From: Candidatus Bathyarchaeota archaeon
Lineage (GTDB): Archaea; Thermoproteota; Bathyarchaeia; Bathyarchaeales; Bathycorpusculaceae
Assembly: GCA_026014545.1 (NCBI GenBank)
Contig: JAOZIH010000002.1
Coordinates: forward strand, 1 to 64,000
Direction: 5' to 3'
Length of the DNA stretch: 64,000 nucleotides
Shown here: positions 9,506 through 18,067 of the stretch, piece after piece
How the letters are laid out: every line of letters begins with the position of its first letter
Numbering within the stretch: the stretch's first letter is position 1
Translations under genes and position numbers: made by a program
Notes under the pieces: generated by a model
The model's database searches: none
Seen by the model: the letters and a program-made list of their open reading frames with translations, nothing else
What the model was told of the DNA's origin: nothing

Positions 9506-10099
9506 GTGGGCCGTGTGATGTTGTCGTCACTGGTTGGTTTGGACCTTTCGGTTTTGGCTATTTTAGCGCCGTATATTTTGATTTTAGGCGGGGTTGTGGC
9601 TTTAGCTAAGCTTGCGGGCGTTTTCGCGAAGGGCACGGCGGGCACGGTCGCCAAGGCGGTAGGGTTCTTCGGGTTTTTTGTGGGCTTGGTCCTGCTGGCG
9701 GCTGGAGTGGTTGTTTTTCTTGGGCAAACGGCGAATTTTGAAGTTTGGGGTTTGCTTGTTGTTACGGGTTTGGGGTTGGTGCTTAAGCCTTTGAGCCAAG
9801 TGCCTTTCAGCGCCCTGCTGGGTTTAGCGGCGGGCTTGGCGTGTGCTGGGCTTTTGTACTGGTATTTCCCACTGCCTGAAACAGTGCTGGGTATTTCCTC
9901 GCTGTGGATTTATTTTGTGGTGTTTCTTGTTCCAGCCGTGATTGTGTTTCTAATCTTCAAGTTTGCTGAGGACTTAGCTAAGTTTTTCGGGATGATTTTA
10001 GGTTCCTGGCCCGTTATGGCTGTGCTGGGTTTGCTTTGCTTAGCGCAGGGAGCGCTCCTGCTGATAAATCAGAGCCTGCTGGCGATCTTTGGATTATAA
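9506..10099 (+). CDS. Polytopic membrane protein, unknown function
   Basis: A 197-residue, very hydrophobic protein with about five or six predicted membrane helices rich in Gly, Leu, Val and Phe, with almost no charged residues outside KFAEDLAKFFG. I do not recognise a family. Two starts are possible: GTG at 9506 or the in-frame ATG at 9518, which begins directly at MLSSLVGL. It lies 70 bases after the NosD operon and converges with the S-layer-like gene, so it may be a late member of that operon or a separate gene. Confidence 0.6.
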   Translation: MGRVMLSSLVGLDLSVLAILAPYILILGGVVALAKLAGVFAKGTAGTVAKAVGFFGFFVGLVLLAAGVVVFLGQTANFEVWGLLVVTGLGLVLKPLSQVPFSALLGLAAGLACAGLLYWYFPLPETVLGISSLWIYFVVFLVPAVIVFLIFKFAEDLAKFFGMILGSWPVMAVLGLLCLAQGALLLINQSLLAIFGL

Positions 10100-10372
10100 A
10101 ACAGCTTTTATGAAAGCAGCAATCTTCCATTTTGTATGTAAACCCTGAAATTGAGCTTCAAATACGTTCCTGAAAAAGGCTCAGCGGGAGTTAGCTTTTG
10201 CGTTTATCGTGCTTGTTGGGTAAAATGGCGCTTTCATAAGATATAGCATCTCTGGTAAGAACAAAGTTTACTCGATCCAAGTTTGCTATTTAAATAATTA
10301 AATTGCTTGAAGAATTCTAAAAAAATAAAATGGGGGAGTTGAGTTGGCCCGTTTTCACGGCCGCTCAGTTGT

Positions 10373-12775
10373 TTACCCTGCTATTTTTCCGCGGATGGTG
10401 ATTACAGCGAAGATGGCTGCGATTGCGGCTACCAATGAGAGGACAACCGCTACCCAAACAGCCATTGAGACGCCTTCAGCTGCTGCCTTGGCGGCTTCAG
10501 CTGCGGTGGTGGCGTCGTCGATTGCGCTGGCTGCGCTGTCAGCTGACGACTTTGCAGCGTTTGCTGCGCTGGCTGCTGATTGGGCAGCACTTGTGGCGCC
10601 AGAAACTGCGCTAACTGCGTTGTCAGCTGATGCTTTTGCGGCGTCAGCAGCAGCCTTTGCGGCGTCGGCGGATGCTTTAGCGGAGTCAGCAGCGCTCTTT
10701 GCGGAGTTAGCTGCTGAGGCTGCGCTGGATGCAGCTCCGCTGATGCCTGAGACTTCACTGCGGATGGCGTTTAGCTGGTTGTTTATGGCTGAAAGGTCTA
10801 ATGCGCTAACTTTGCCCTCTAGTGAGGTAATCTTGTCGCTTAATGCGTTAATTTGGGCTTGTACTGAAGCTAATGTGGGTTTCTCGACTACTGTGAAGAG
10901 GTTTGTCGCTGCAACTTTGCTTGCAGTGTCGTAGGCTGTGAAGTTCCAGGAGCCTAGGGTGGCGTCATCTGTGAGTTTAGGTGGAAGTATCGTCCAGCTG
11001 AGGTAGTTGAATCCTGTTATTGGGTCTGTGACTACGTCACTTGCTTGTATTGTATATTGCCAGAAGGTGATTTTTGATGGGTCTGTGATTACTAGCTTAT
11101 AGCCGGTTATTGACTCTGTTGATTTAACGTAGATGCTTATTTGGTCGCCTTGCACGTAAGTTGTTGCTCGTGTGCGGATTTCAACTACTGGCGCGGTAAG
11201 TGTGAACAGGGCTGTTGCAGTTACTCCTCTAGCGTCTGTGGCGGTTACATTGTAGGCGCCAACTGCGACGTTGGGAACTTTGAAGGTTGCGTAGAAGCTG
11301 CCGTCAGAAGCTGTGTACACGGATGATGGTGTTGTGCTCATGGTTGTAGTGTCAAAGGTTATTGTTATCTTAGAGTTGCTTGTGAACCATGTGCCTGTAA
11401 CGCCCACGGTAGTGTCAACGTAGCCTAACTTGGGAGACAGCGTAATCTTCGCTGTTTCGACAACCATAAAGTTAGCCCAGGCACTGTTTGGCGTAGAAGC
11501 GGTGTCTGTTGCCAGAACTTGGTAGTATGTTCCGGGAGCTGTGGGATCAGCTACTGTCGGCACAGTAAAGGTTACTGTGAAGGTGCCGTCTGTAGCAACT
11601 GGTGCGTCATTAACTACGGTGACATAGTTTGTTCCGGTAGGTGCAGCCATAGGTGGAGTTTGGGATGGATTCATGTACCATAGGACATCAACTGTTTCTC
11701 CGGCTGCAAAGCCTCTGCCCTTAACGGTTACTGTTGAGCCTCTCAGTCCAGAGGAAGGTGTCAATGTGAGCGTTGATTTAACCACAGTGACAGACCAAGT
11801 AGCCGTGTTCCCCTTGCCGTCAATCGCAAGTACGGTTAACATTCCAGTGGATGCGGTAGTAGGCACTTGAAGGGATTCTGAAAATCCTCCAAGTTCGCTT
11901 GAAACGGTTGCTACGGATGCCAAAGCTTTAGTCGCGTTATAGAATGTGTATGTTGCGTTTACGAACAGTGTTCCCGGCAGCGCCCAATTCCAGCTTAGGG
12001 CGACTGCGCCAGTTACGTAGTCGATTGTGCCGCTTCCACTAACAGCAGTAGTGTTACCATCTGTATAGTTCAATTTGAGCGCGCCTTTGCCATCATCAAC
12101 GAAGCCTAAGTAGCCTACGGTACTGCCTGTGGAGTTCGTGACGTTCATCATCACACTGTTGGGTTTTATTGGTTTCTTGGATAGAACTCCGCTGCCAAGT
12201 TGGCTTCCCCATGAACCGCTAACAGTTTCGTTATTTACTGGGTCCTCGATTAATGCGCCGTACAAGAGGATGTTGACGTCTTTTGAGCCTGCGAAGCCTG
12301 AGCCAAAAACGCTTATAGTGTCGCCTGGAAGCACGCTAAAGGGCATCGCCATTAGAAATGCGTTAACAGTGAAATCAGCATAAGCTGATTTAGAGGGGTT
12401 TTCAACATCTCTGGCGATGATCTTATGGACACCGTTGACAGCTTGAGGAACCGTAAAGGTGATGACTGCAGTTGTACCTACTGCGTAGTCTTCAGCTACG
12501 TAACCAGCTTTTCCATCCCAGTCTTTAATTTGATCCCAGTAGACTTTAACCAAGCCACCGGGCGTTGCGTCGATCACGGTTATCCTTATTTTTGTTCCCA
12601 CGGATGCCGCAGGATTGGTTGTAATATCAGTCCATACAAATGTCTGAGGATCTTGTGATTCAATTTTGCTTATGCTAAAGGTTTGAGCGCTTGCTAGTGG
12701 CACTGCAGCGACTATCATTGAGAGTGTAAGCAATGCGGTGATGAGCAGGGATAGTGTTTTCTTGCTTTTTTGCAT
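10373..12775 (-). CDS. S-layer-like secreted protein: Ig/IPT domains, alanine heptad stalk and C-terminal anchor
   Basis: I place the start at 12775, giving 800 residues and a signal peptide MQKSKKTLSLLITALLTLS ending near ASAQT; the AGGAG motif ten bases before supports it over a longer frame beginning at 12847. The body holds several Ig-like domains, including IPT/TIG-type stretches such as LTLTPSSGLRGSTVTVKG and repeated GxYNVTATDxxG endings. The last 170 residues change character: a short heptad region (ALSDKITSLEGKVSAL), then about twelve consecutive alanine-rich heptads, then a single membrane helix ending RGKIAG. This is the architecture of a stalk that holds a surface layer above the membrane. 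A strong TATA element lies upstream. Confidence 0.8.
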   Translation of the reverse strand: MQKSKKTLSLLITALLTLSMIVAAVPLASAQTFSISKIESQDPQTFVWTDITTNPAASVGTKIRITVIDATPGGLVKVYWDQIKDWDGKAGYVAEDYAVGTTAVITFTVPQAVNGVHKIIARDVENPSKSAYADFTVNAFLMAMPFSVLPGDTISVFGSGFAGSKDVNILLYGALIEDPVNNETVSGSWGSQLGSGVLSKKPIKPNSVMMNVTNSTGSTVGYLGFVDDGKGALKLNYTDGNTTAVSGSGTIDYVTGAVALSWNWALPGTLFVNATYTFYNATKALASVATVSSELGGFSESLQVPTTASTGMLTVLAIDGKGNTATWSVTVVKSTLTLTPSSGLRGSTVTVKGRGFAAGETVDVLWYMNPSQTPPMAAPTGTNYVTVVNDAPVATDGTFTVTFTVPTVADPTAPGTYYQVLATDTASTPNSAWANFMVVETAKITLSPKLGYVDTTVGVTGTWFTSNSKITITFDTTTMSTTPSSVYTASDGSFYATFKVPNVAVGAYNVTATDARGVTATALFTLTAPVVEIRTRATTYVQGDQISIYVKSTESITGYKLVITDPSKITFWQYTIQASDVVTDPITGFNYLSWTILPPKLTDDATLGSWNFTAYDTASKVAATNLFTVVEKPTLASVQAQINALSDKITSLEGKVSALDLSAINNQLNAIRSEVSGISGAASSAASAANSAKSAADSAKASADAAKAAADAAKASADNAVSAVSGATSAAQSAASAANAAKSSADSAASAIDDATTAAEAAKAAAEGVSMAVWVAVVLSLVAAIAAIFAVITIRGKIAG
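10440..10770 (-). repeat. Alanine/serine heptad-coding repeat tract (21-base periodicity)
   Basis: The 3-prime part of the S-layer-like gene encodes successive seven-residue units such as SAANSAK, SAADSAK, ASADAAK and AAADAAK, giving an imperfect 21-base DNA repeat. Ala occupies the core positions, with Lys/Asp/Ser outside, which predicts a tightly packed Ala-coil. The periodicity also creates a long alanine-rich open frame on the opposite strand that should not be taken as a gene. Confidence 0.75.
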
Positions 12776-12824
12776 TTTCGTATTTCTCCTAATTTTTTTG
12801 TGTATAAGGTTATCTGCAGACACC

Positions 12825-12833
12825 ATATTTATA
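12825..12833 (-). promoter_or_regulatory. TATA box of the S-layer-like gene
   Basis: On the minus strand the sequence reads GGTATAAATATGG. Counting about 26 bases downstream puts transcription start near 12803, leaving a short leader of about 28 bases that contains the AGGAG ribosome binding site before ATG 12775. Confidence 0.55.
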
Positions 12834-12923
12834 CCTAGTGTAAACAAAAATTAACTCCAACTAGAAACTGTGCACATTTCCAATACCCACATATACACAT
12901 AGATATTATGCGCAACAGCCAGT

Positions 12924-13496
12924 TCAGAGCTTAAAAGTCAATATAACCATGCCCTTAAGGCATTCAACATTCTGAACCGCAAGGCCCAAACCCTTCACGA
13001 CGCCCTCCAGAAACCTGCACAGAAGTTCCGTGGACTCCAAAGACAAAGCCGTGGAAACACACCTCAAACGCGCCTCACCGTCTTCCCGTACAGCGTCAAC
13101 CTCATTCAAATCCCAACGTGTCGCCTCAAGAAAACACTTCAAAGCCTCAACAGGGTCTTTGAACCTCTCCTTCAAGTACCTTCCATGAAGCACGCCGCCC
13201 TCAAACCACTTCGCAAGCAGCCCGTCACGCCCAGTCTTGTAAGCGGTTTCCAGCATGTAATCCAACGCTTCCTGAGGCACAAAAGCGCCGCCCAGCACCT
13301 TCTGCGCTTGCAAAACCTCCAATGCTTCAGCGGCTTTTTCAGGCGTCAACCCCACGCTGCTGGCTTTAACGGCTAATCTAACGGCCTCCTCCACGAACTT
13401 GGCAACGGTCTCGCCTCTGCCACGCGAAACCTCCAAAACATCCTCTATCAAATCCTCAGGAACATAAACCAGCCGCTTACCTTTACCTTCAGGCAT
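12924..13496 (-). CDS. Conserved unknown protein with ribbon-helix-helix-like N-terminus (downstream paralogue)
   Basis: A 190-residue protein whose first 50 residues (KRLVYVPEDLIEDVL ... FVEEAVRLAVKASSVGLTP) look like a ribbon-helix-helix DNA-binding or dimerisation unit. The C-terminal third, with FLEGVVKGLGLAVQNVECLKG, resembles the end of V4R-type ligand-binding domains, but I cannot confirm that. It is clearly related to the gene just upstream, sharing the same N-terminus, a WF-x-G-V-x-x-x-RY segment and the KDPxEAL motif. The two reading frames overlap by eight bases, so they are co-translated and may form a heteromer. Function is not known. Confidence 0.65.
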   Translation of the reverse strand: MPEGKGKRLVYVPEDLIEDVLEVSRGRGETVAKFVEEAVRLAVKASSVGLTPEKAAEALEVLQAQKVLGGAFVPQEALDYMLETAYKTGRDGLLAKWFEGGVLHGRYLKERFKDPVEALKCFLEATRWDLNEVDAVREDGEARLRCVSTALSLESTELLCRFLEGVVKGLGLAVQNVECLKGMVILTFKL

Positions 13497-14100
13497 TACT
13501 CTTCTTCCTCACAGCCTCCAAACGAATATTACCCTTAAACACTTCCTTCTCGGCAATTTCATAGCCAAGCGCGTCTAACATTCCCTCAAACAAGGAAGCC
13601 AACAGAAAACTGTAAGCCTCACTGAACCTTGGGCTAAAAACACTAACAGAGGCCTTATCGCCGCCTCCCTCAAGCGAAAAGCGCGAGGCATTCCACATGA
13701 AGGTGCCTAAATCCCTCCGCAAAGCCTCAAGCGGATCCTTAACGCCGCTGGTGGCGTAACGTTTAGCAAGCCAAACCCCAGCATCAAACCAGCTCTTAGC
13801 GGCTTTGCTCTTAGCCTTCTCATAGGCTAAATCGCTCATGTCATAGCAGAGGCTTTCCAGCGCCAAAACAAAACCCGCTCGCTTAGCAGTCTCCAGCACG
13901 CCACGTTCATCCAAAACACGCCGCAAATCCAAACCCAACGCGTCAGCCCGCAAAGCCAAATCGAAAAGGTCGTTCACCAAAGCGTATAGGCTATAGCCAC
14001 GCTCGTCGGCAACCTTGCTAAGACGGTCAAGCAAATCCTCGCGAGCCACAAAAGTCTTGCGCTTCACCTTGGCATCAGAGGAAACAGCCAACAAATCCAC
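13489..14100 (-). CDS. Conserved unknown protein with ribbon-helix-helix-like N-terminus (upstream paralogue)
   Basis: A 203-residue protein paralogous to its downstream neighbour: KTFVAREDLLDRLSKVADE at the N-terminus, LALRADALGLD, then SWFDAGVWLAKRY, KDPLEAL, and a C-terminal domain with SLFEGMLDALGYEI and EVFKGNIRL. The N-terminal part fits a ribbon-helix-helix fold; the C-terminal part has the pattern of a V4R-like or other small-ligand sensor domain, which is inference only. It is first of the two-gene unit, lying 75 bases after the MBL hydrolase gene on the same strand. A role as a paired regulator of the adjacent surface-protein gene is possible but unproven. Confidence 0.65.
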   Translation of the reverse strand: MDLLAVSSDAKVKRKTFVAREDLLDRLSKVADERGYSLYALVNDLFDLALRADALGLDLRRVLDERGVLETAKRAGFVLALESLCYDMSDLAYEKAKSKAAKSWFDAGVWLAKRYATSGVKDPLEALRRDLGTFMWNASRFSLEGGGDKASVSVFSPRFSEAYSFLLASLFEGMLDALGYEIAEKEVFKGNIRLEAVRKKSNA

Positions 14101-14175
14101 CAGCAGAACTATAAATATACCCGATAAGGCTTAAAGGTTTCCCTCAAAAAACACCCAAAACCAGCAGACAGCGCC

Positions 14176-14793
14176 TCAGGGCGTCCGCATAAACTCCACG
14201 AACTCCTCCAGACTCCGAGGCTGCAAAGTGTAATTTGACCGCCGCTCCTCGCCAATCGTTGAGCTTGGGCGCACGCCATAATCATGGCCAGGATAAACCT
14301 CAACGTCGTCATCAAGCCGCAGCAACTTGTTGAATAGGCTGTCGTACATGCTTCTGGCGTTGCCGCCTGGCAAATCCGTTCGACCACACTCGCCAACAAA
14401 CAAGGTATCACCCGTCAAAAGCTTCTTTCCATCCACCAAAAGGCAGATGCTATCAGGAGTATGCCCAGGCGTATGGATAACCTTCACAGGAACAGCGCCC
14501 ACGTACAACACATCGCCGTCATCCACCAGCAGGTCAGCGGGAACACGCGAAAGCCGATGCACAACCGTCTTCGCGCCAGCAAACATCGAACACAGCTCCG
14601 CGTTTCCCGCAGTGTGATCAGAATGCCCATGCGTGTTAATAATAAACCGCAACGCTAAACGCTCCTTCTGCAGTATGCGGATTAACTCGCCAGCGTTAAA
14701 GCTCGGATCCACCACGACCGCGTCGCCGACAGCCTCATCTGCTATTACATACGAGAAATTGTCGCCATGCTTCTGAACTTGCCTGAAAAGCAT
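14176..14793 (-). CDS. MBL-fold hydrolase, glyoxalase II / persulfide dioxygenase-like
   Basis: The 205-residue protein carries the metallo-beta-lactamase zinc motif as NTHGHSDHTAGN near residue 53, a second ligand in HTPGHTPDS, the metal-bridging Asp in LTGDTLFVGECGRTDLPGG and the last His in YPGHDYG. The GCGRTD-like turn followed by a single-domain end resembles ETHE1-type persulfide dioxygenases and short glyoxalase II proteins. Length fits those enzymes. It lies between the PQQ propeller gene and the ribbon-helix-helix pair on the same strand. Family is sure; choosing between thioester hydrolysis and persulfide oxidation would need structural comparison. Confidence 0.85.
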   Translation of the reverse strand: MLFRQVQKHGDNFSYVIADEAVGDAVVVDPSFNAGELIRILQKERLALRFIINTHGHSDHTAGNAELCSMFAGAKTVVHRLSRVPADLLVDDGDVLYVGAVPVKVIHTPGHTPDSICLLVDGKKLLTGDTLFVGECGRTDLPGGNARSMYDSLFNKLLRLDDDVEVYPGHDYGVRPSSTIGEERRSNYTLQPRSLEEFVEFMRTP

Positions 14794-14939
14794 CGGGCAT
14801 CAACCGACAAGGGGAATATCAAGGCTTAAGCGCTTAAAAACGTATCTTGCGCTCACGGTGCAGTTGAGAAAACACGGGAACACTTCAAAGCGCATAATTG
14901 CCGAGCCATACTAAGCGAAAAATCAGCGGAATTAGCCAG

Positions 14940-17078
14940 CTACTTGGAACCAAAAGCATAAACCACATGATCATAAGAGCCCACATAGACAACGCCGCCA
15001 GCCACAGCAGGCGAAGAAACCACCATGCCACCCGTCAGATAACTCCATACAAAACTGCCGTCTGAAGCGCTTAAACCATAAACTTTGCCGTCATGAGAGC
15101 CGAAGAAGACTTTGCCGTCGGCAACAGCCGGAGAAGACGCAACTGCACCCCCAGTCTGGAAAGCCCAAACAAGCTTGCCGTCAGAAGCCGCTAAAGCGTA
15201 AAGTTTCCCATCATAAGAGCCCACGAAAACCAAGCCTTCAGCCACAGCAGGCGAAGAAGCAACTTGGCCGCCCGTCTGGTAACTCCAAGCAATCTCGCCA
15301 GAAGAAGCAGTTAACGCGTAAAGCTTTCCGTCACAAGAGCCCACGAAAACTTTGCCGCCCACAATGGCAGGAGAAGAAATCACCGCGTCGCCAGTCGTGA
15401 AATTCCACAATAAAGCGCCCGTATGAGCATTTAAGGCGTAAATGTTGCGGTCGTTTGAGCCGATATAGACCACGCCATCGGCAACTGCAGGCGAGGAGAA
15501 GTGAATCTGGCCGCCTGTCAGGTAACGCCAAATCACAGCGCCAGTTGAAGCATTCAAAGCGTAAACATAATGGTCTTCTGAGCCAATGTAGACGATGCCC
15601 TCTGCAATGGCAGGTGAGGAGACCACCGCGAAGCCCGTTGTATAATTCCATATTAAGGCGCCGTTTGAAGCGTTCAAGGCGTAAACTTGGCCATCATAGG
15701 AGCCCACATAAACCACGCCGTCTGCAACTGCAGGCGACGACAGCAGCACCTTGTTGCCAGTCGAAAAGCGCCAAACCACAGAGCTGGTAAATTCGTCCAT
15801 TGGCACGGCGCCCGTAGTAGCGTTTAGAGCGTAGATGTTACCGTCCCAGCAGCCCACAAACACCAAACCATAGGCAACAACTGGAGAGGAATCCACTACG
15901 CCGCCAGTATTGTAGCACCAAACAAGCGAGCCCGTTGCGGCGTCCAAAGCGTAGAGGCAACCATCCCATGCACCCACATAAACCATGCCGTAAGCCACGG
16001 CTGGCAAAGAAATCACCATATCTCTTGTAGCGTAGCGCCATAGGAGAGCGCCATTTTTCGCGTTCAAAGCGTAGATGTTGCAGTCGTTTGAGCCCACATA
16101 AACAACATCATCTGCCACTGCTGGCGAGGAAGACACCATATCGTCAGTCTGGTAGCTCCAAACAACTACGCCAGAGGCAGCATCCAACGCGTAAACCCGG
16201 CCATCACAGGAACCCACATAAATCACGCCATCTGCTACCGTAGGCGAAGAGAATACAGGCCCGTCTGTGGCATAGCTCCAGATGACACTGCCATTGAAAG
16301 CGCTTAAAGCGTAAACGTTGCGGTCATTTGAGCCCACGTAAACCACGCCATCGGCTACAGCGGGCGTTGAGACCACCATGTCGCCTGTAGCGTAGCGCCA
16401 CATCAAACTGCCGGTTGTAGCATTCAAAGCGTAAACATAGTGGTCTTCTGAGCCCACGTAGACCATGCCGCCGGCGATTATGGGTGAAGACAGCATAATT
16501 TGGCCGCCCGTAGCGTAAGTCCATAATACGGTGCCAGTAGAAGCGTTAAAGGCGTACACGTTCCAGTCTTCCGAAGCAGCATAGACTACGCCGTCCGCGT
16601 ATGCAATTGCGGAATCCACAAAGTACCCTGTTTTATAGCTCCATATGTAGGCGCCTGTTGTGGCATTCAACGCGTAAACATGGAAGTCCTCCGAACCGAA
16701 GAAAACCATGCCCTCGGCGACAGCAGCAGGAGATAACACGTTGGCTCCAGTCTTGTAAGTCCATATGACTGCGCCTGTCGTGGCGTTTAAGGCGTAAACT
16801 TTGTCGTCTAACGAGCCGAAGTAAACGACGCCCTCGGAGACCACGGGGGAATCCACCGGTCCGCCTGTGTGAAAGCGCCAAAGGGTCTGGTTGGTGTTCG
16901 GCGCCGCTGAAGCGGAAAAGCCTGTGTGCGCCAAATCGTGGTGGAACATGGGCCACGCGTTTGCATTGGACTGCCGCCCGCTGAAGTTGTGGAAGCTGTC
17001 CAAGATTAACGCCGCTGAAAGGAGCAGTATCAAAGACAAAGCGGCTAAAGTAAAGCTGATGACTGCTTTTCTCTTAAT
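14940..17078 (-). CDS. Secreted 15-repeat PQQ-like beta-propeller protein
   Basis: The product is made of 15 repeats of about 40 residues with the pattern SSPAVADGVVYVGS then YALNATTGxxxW, plus a closing half-repeat (VVYAFGSK), enough for two seven- or eight-bladed propellers. Repeat nine carries an eight-residue insertion (PMDEFTSS) that may mark the join. The entry WPMFHHDLAHTGFSA matches the NosD-PQQ protein at 6219-8969. The first ATG-type codon in frame is TTG at 17039, but that cuts off the basic end of the signal peptide; an ATT at 17078, nine bases after GGGAGG, gives a start reading (M)KRKAVISFTLAALSL, 712 residues. I prefer ATT. No C-terminal anchor is seen. Confidence 0.8.
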   Translation of the reverse strand: MKRKAVISFTLAALSLILLLSAALILDSFHNFSGRQSNANAWPMFHHDLAHTGFSASAAPNTNQTLWRFHTGGPVDSPVVSEGVVYFGSLDDKVYALNATTGAVIWTYKTGANVLSPAAVAEGMVFFGSEDFHVYALNATTGAYIWSYKTGYFVDSAIAYADGVVYAASEDWNVYAFNASTGTVLWTYATGGQIMLSSPIIAGGMVYVGSEDHYVYALNATTGSLMWRYATGDMVVSTPAVADGVVYVGSNDRNVYALSAFNGSVIWSYATDGPVFSSPTVADGVIYVGSCDGRVYALDAASGVVVWSYQTDDMVSSSPAVADDVVYVGSNDCNIYALNAKNGALLWRYATRDMVISLPAVAYGMVYVGAWDGCLYALDAATGSLVWCYNTGGVVDSSPVVAYGLVFVGCWDGNIYALNATTGAVPMDEFTSSVVWRFSTGNKVLLSSPAVADGVVYVGSYDGQVYALNASNGALIWNYTTGFAVVSSPAIAEGIVYIGSEDHYVYALNASTGAVIWRYLTGGQIHFSSPAVADGVVYIGSNDRNIYALNAHTGALLWNFTTGDAVISSPAIVGGKVFVGSCDGKLYALTASSGEIAWSYQTGGQVASSPAVAEGLVFVGSYDGKLYALAASDGKLVWAFQTGGAVASSPAVADGKVFFGSHDGKVYGLSASDGSFVWSYLTGGMVVSSPAVAGGVVYVGSYDHVVYAFGSK
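14950..16880 (-). repeat. Tandem DNA repeats encoding PQQ propeller blades
   Basis: Roughly 120-base imperfect direct repeats run through the whole propeller gene, each with a stretch that encodes VVYVGS and another that encodes YALNA. The high similarity between distant copies suggests blade duplication and makes the region prone to recombination or assembly error. Confidence 0.75.
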
Positions 17079-17293
17079 TTTCTATATCCTCCCTTTCTTG
17101 GGCAGTAATAATGGATTTACGGAAAGACAGAGGCCTAAAGCTGGCAAGCCAAGCGGCGGGTACCTTATTGCGCCGTGATTGTTAATAAATTAGGAATTCA
17201 ATAAAAGAGTTGCTTCTCAAAGCTACCGCTCAGCAGCTAAGCGCATATGGGGGAGGCAAAAGAACGCGGGTCGTTCAGCCGCTTGCGGAGTTT

Positions 17294-17467
17294 TCACGTG
17301 AGCGATTCACCGCAAACCGGGCATTTTGGGCTACTGCGCTCGGCGCGCATTTTTTCTGCCATGCAATAAAAGCACACGGAGGTTCCGCATTTCGGGCATG
17401 TGAAGTTAGCGCCTTCTGTGCTTTTACCACATAGCTTACAGGGCTTGGCTAAACAAATACTCGGCAT
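17294..17467 (-). CDS. 57-residue RING-like double zinc-finger protein
   Basis: A short frame starting at ATG 17467 encodes 57 residues with eight cysteines in four CxxC-type pairs: CKLC (10, 13), CPKC (24, 27), CFYC (32, 35) and CPVC (49, 52). The spacing (two loops of 10 and 13, a short link of 4) is compatible with a cross-brace C4C4 zinc-binding unit such as a RING or small treble-clef domain. Nearly all non-cysteine residues are charged or polar. It stands between the PQQ gene and the Pcc1-like gene. Such mini zinc proteins are common in archaea and usually uncharacterised; I infer a protein or nucleic-acid binding role only. Confidence 0.7.
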   Translation of the reverse strand: MPSICLAKPCKLCGKSTEGANFTCPKCGTSVCFYCMAEKMRAERSSPKCPVCGESLT

Positions 17468-17623
17468 TCAAATTCACAATATTAAGTGGGCAGCGTGAGA
17501 ATAAAAAGCCAGCGGAAAAAAGGGCGTAATGGTTTCTAAAAAACGGTTTTGCAGAGCAGCTAAATAGCCTATTTAGTCTATTGGTGCAACTTTTAATTTT
17601 AACGCTATATCTTCAGCACTCAA

Positions 17624-17953
17624 GTGGCAGAAATGCACAGACACAAGCACCACAACGCTTTAAGGGACAATATGGCTCCGCGGATGGAACTCCACTTTAC
17701 CACAAGCGAGCAGGCGCAGAAGGCGGTTGCGTTACTGGAAAAGGCACAATTAGATAACTCGCAAATTGCCATAAGAGACGTTTCATTTGAAGACAGAGGG
17801 AGAAGAGTAATTTTGAAAGTTAGCGCATCAATCGCGAAACCATCCGAAATTGCTGCTTTCGTATTCAATATAGCGGGTATTGTTTCGGCAGCGCGTCCGT
17901 TAACACGTGAAATTTTAATCCCATTTAGTGCAGAAACAAGAAGCAACACTTGA
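17624..17953 (+). CDS. Probable KEOPS complex subunit Pcc1
   Basis: A 109-residue protein with the strand-helix-strand-strand-helix pattern of Pcc1: MELHFTTSEQAQKAVALLEKA, then RRVILKVSASIAKPSEIAAFVF, and a closing helix. In archaea Pcc1 is the dimerising subunit of KEOPS, which makes the t6A modification of tRNA. The signature is weak, and the 16 residues before MAPRMELHF look dispensable, so the true start may be a later Met near 17672. It lies next to the tRNA-Leu gene but points away from it. Treat the name as a working assignment. Confidence 0.45.
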   Translation: MAEMHRHKHHNALRDNMAPRMELHFTTSEQAQKAVALLEKAQLDNSQIAIRDVSFEDRGRRVILKVSASIAKPSEIAAFVFNIAGIVSAARPLTREILIPFSAETRSNT

Positions 17954-18067
17954 AAATCACATACATTTAGCAGAATACAAGAACCAGCCACTTCATACTA
18001 AAAAAAGAAGCAAACCAATCATAACAATACAAGAGCGGATTTTAGCATAAACTTGCTAGCAAAATAG

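Noticed and set aside
10344-10934. Long alanine-rich open frame on the plus strand
   Set aside because: It lies opposite the heptad-coding tract of the S-layer-like gene and arises from its repetitive GC-rich codons; it has no domain pattern or start signal.
14109-14411. Minus-strand frame overlapping the end of the MBL hydrolase
   Set aside because: It overlaps the conserved zinc-motif coding region in another frame and shows no family resemblance.
17620-17991. 123-residue minus-strand frame opposite the Pcc1-like gene
   Set aside because: The plus-strand frame has better amphipathic and strand patterning; the opposite one has no family resemblance.
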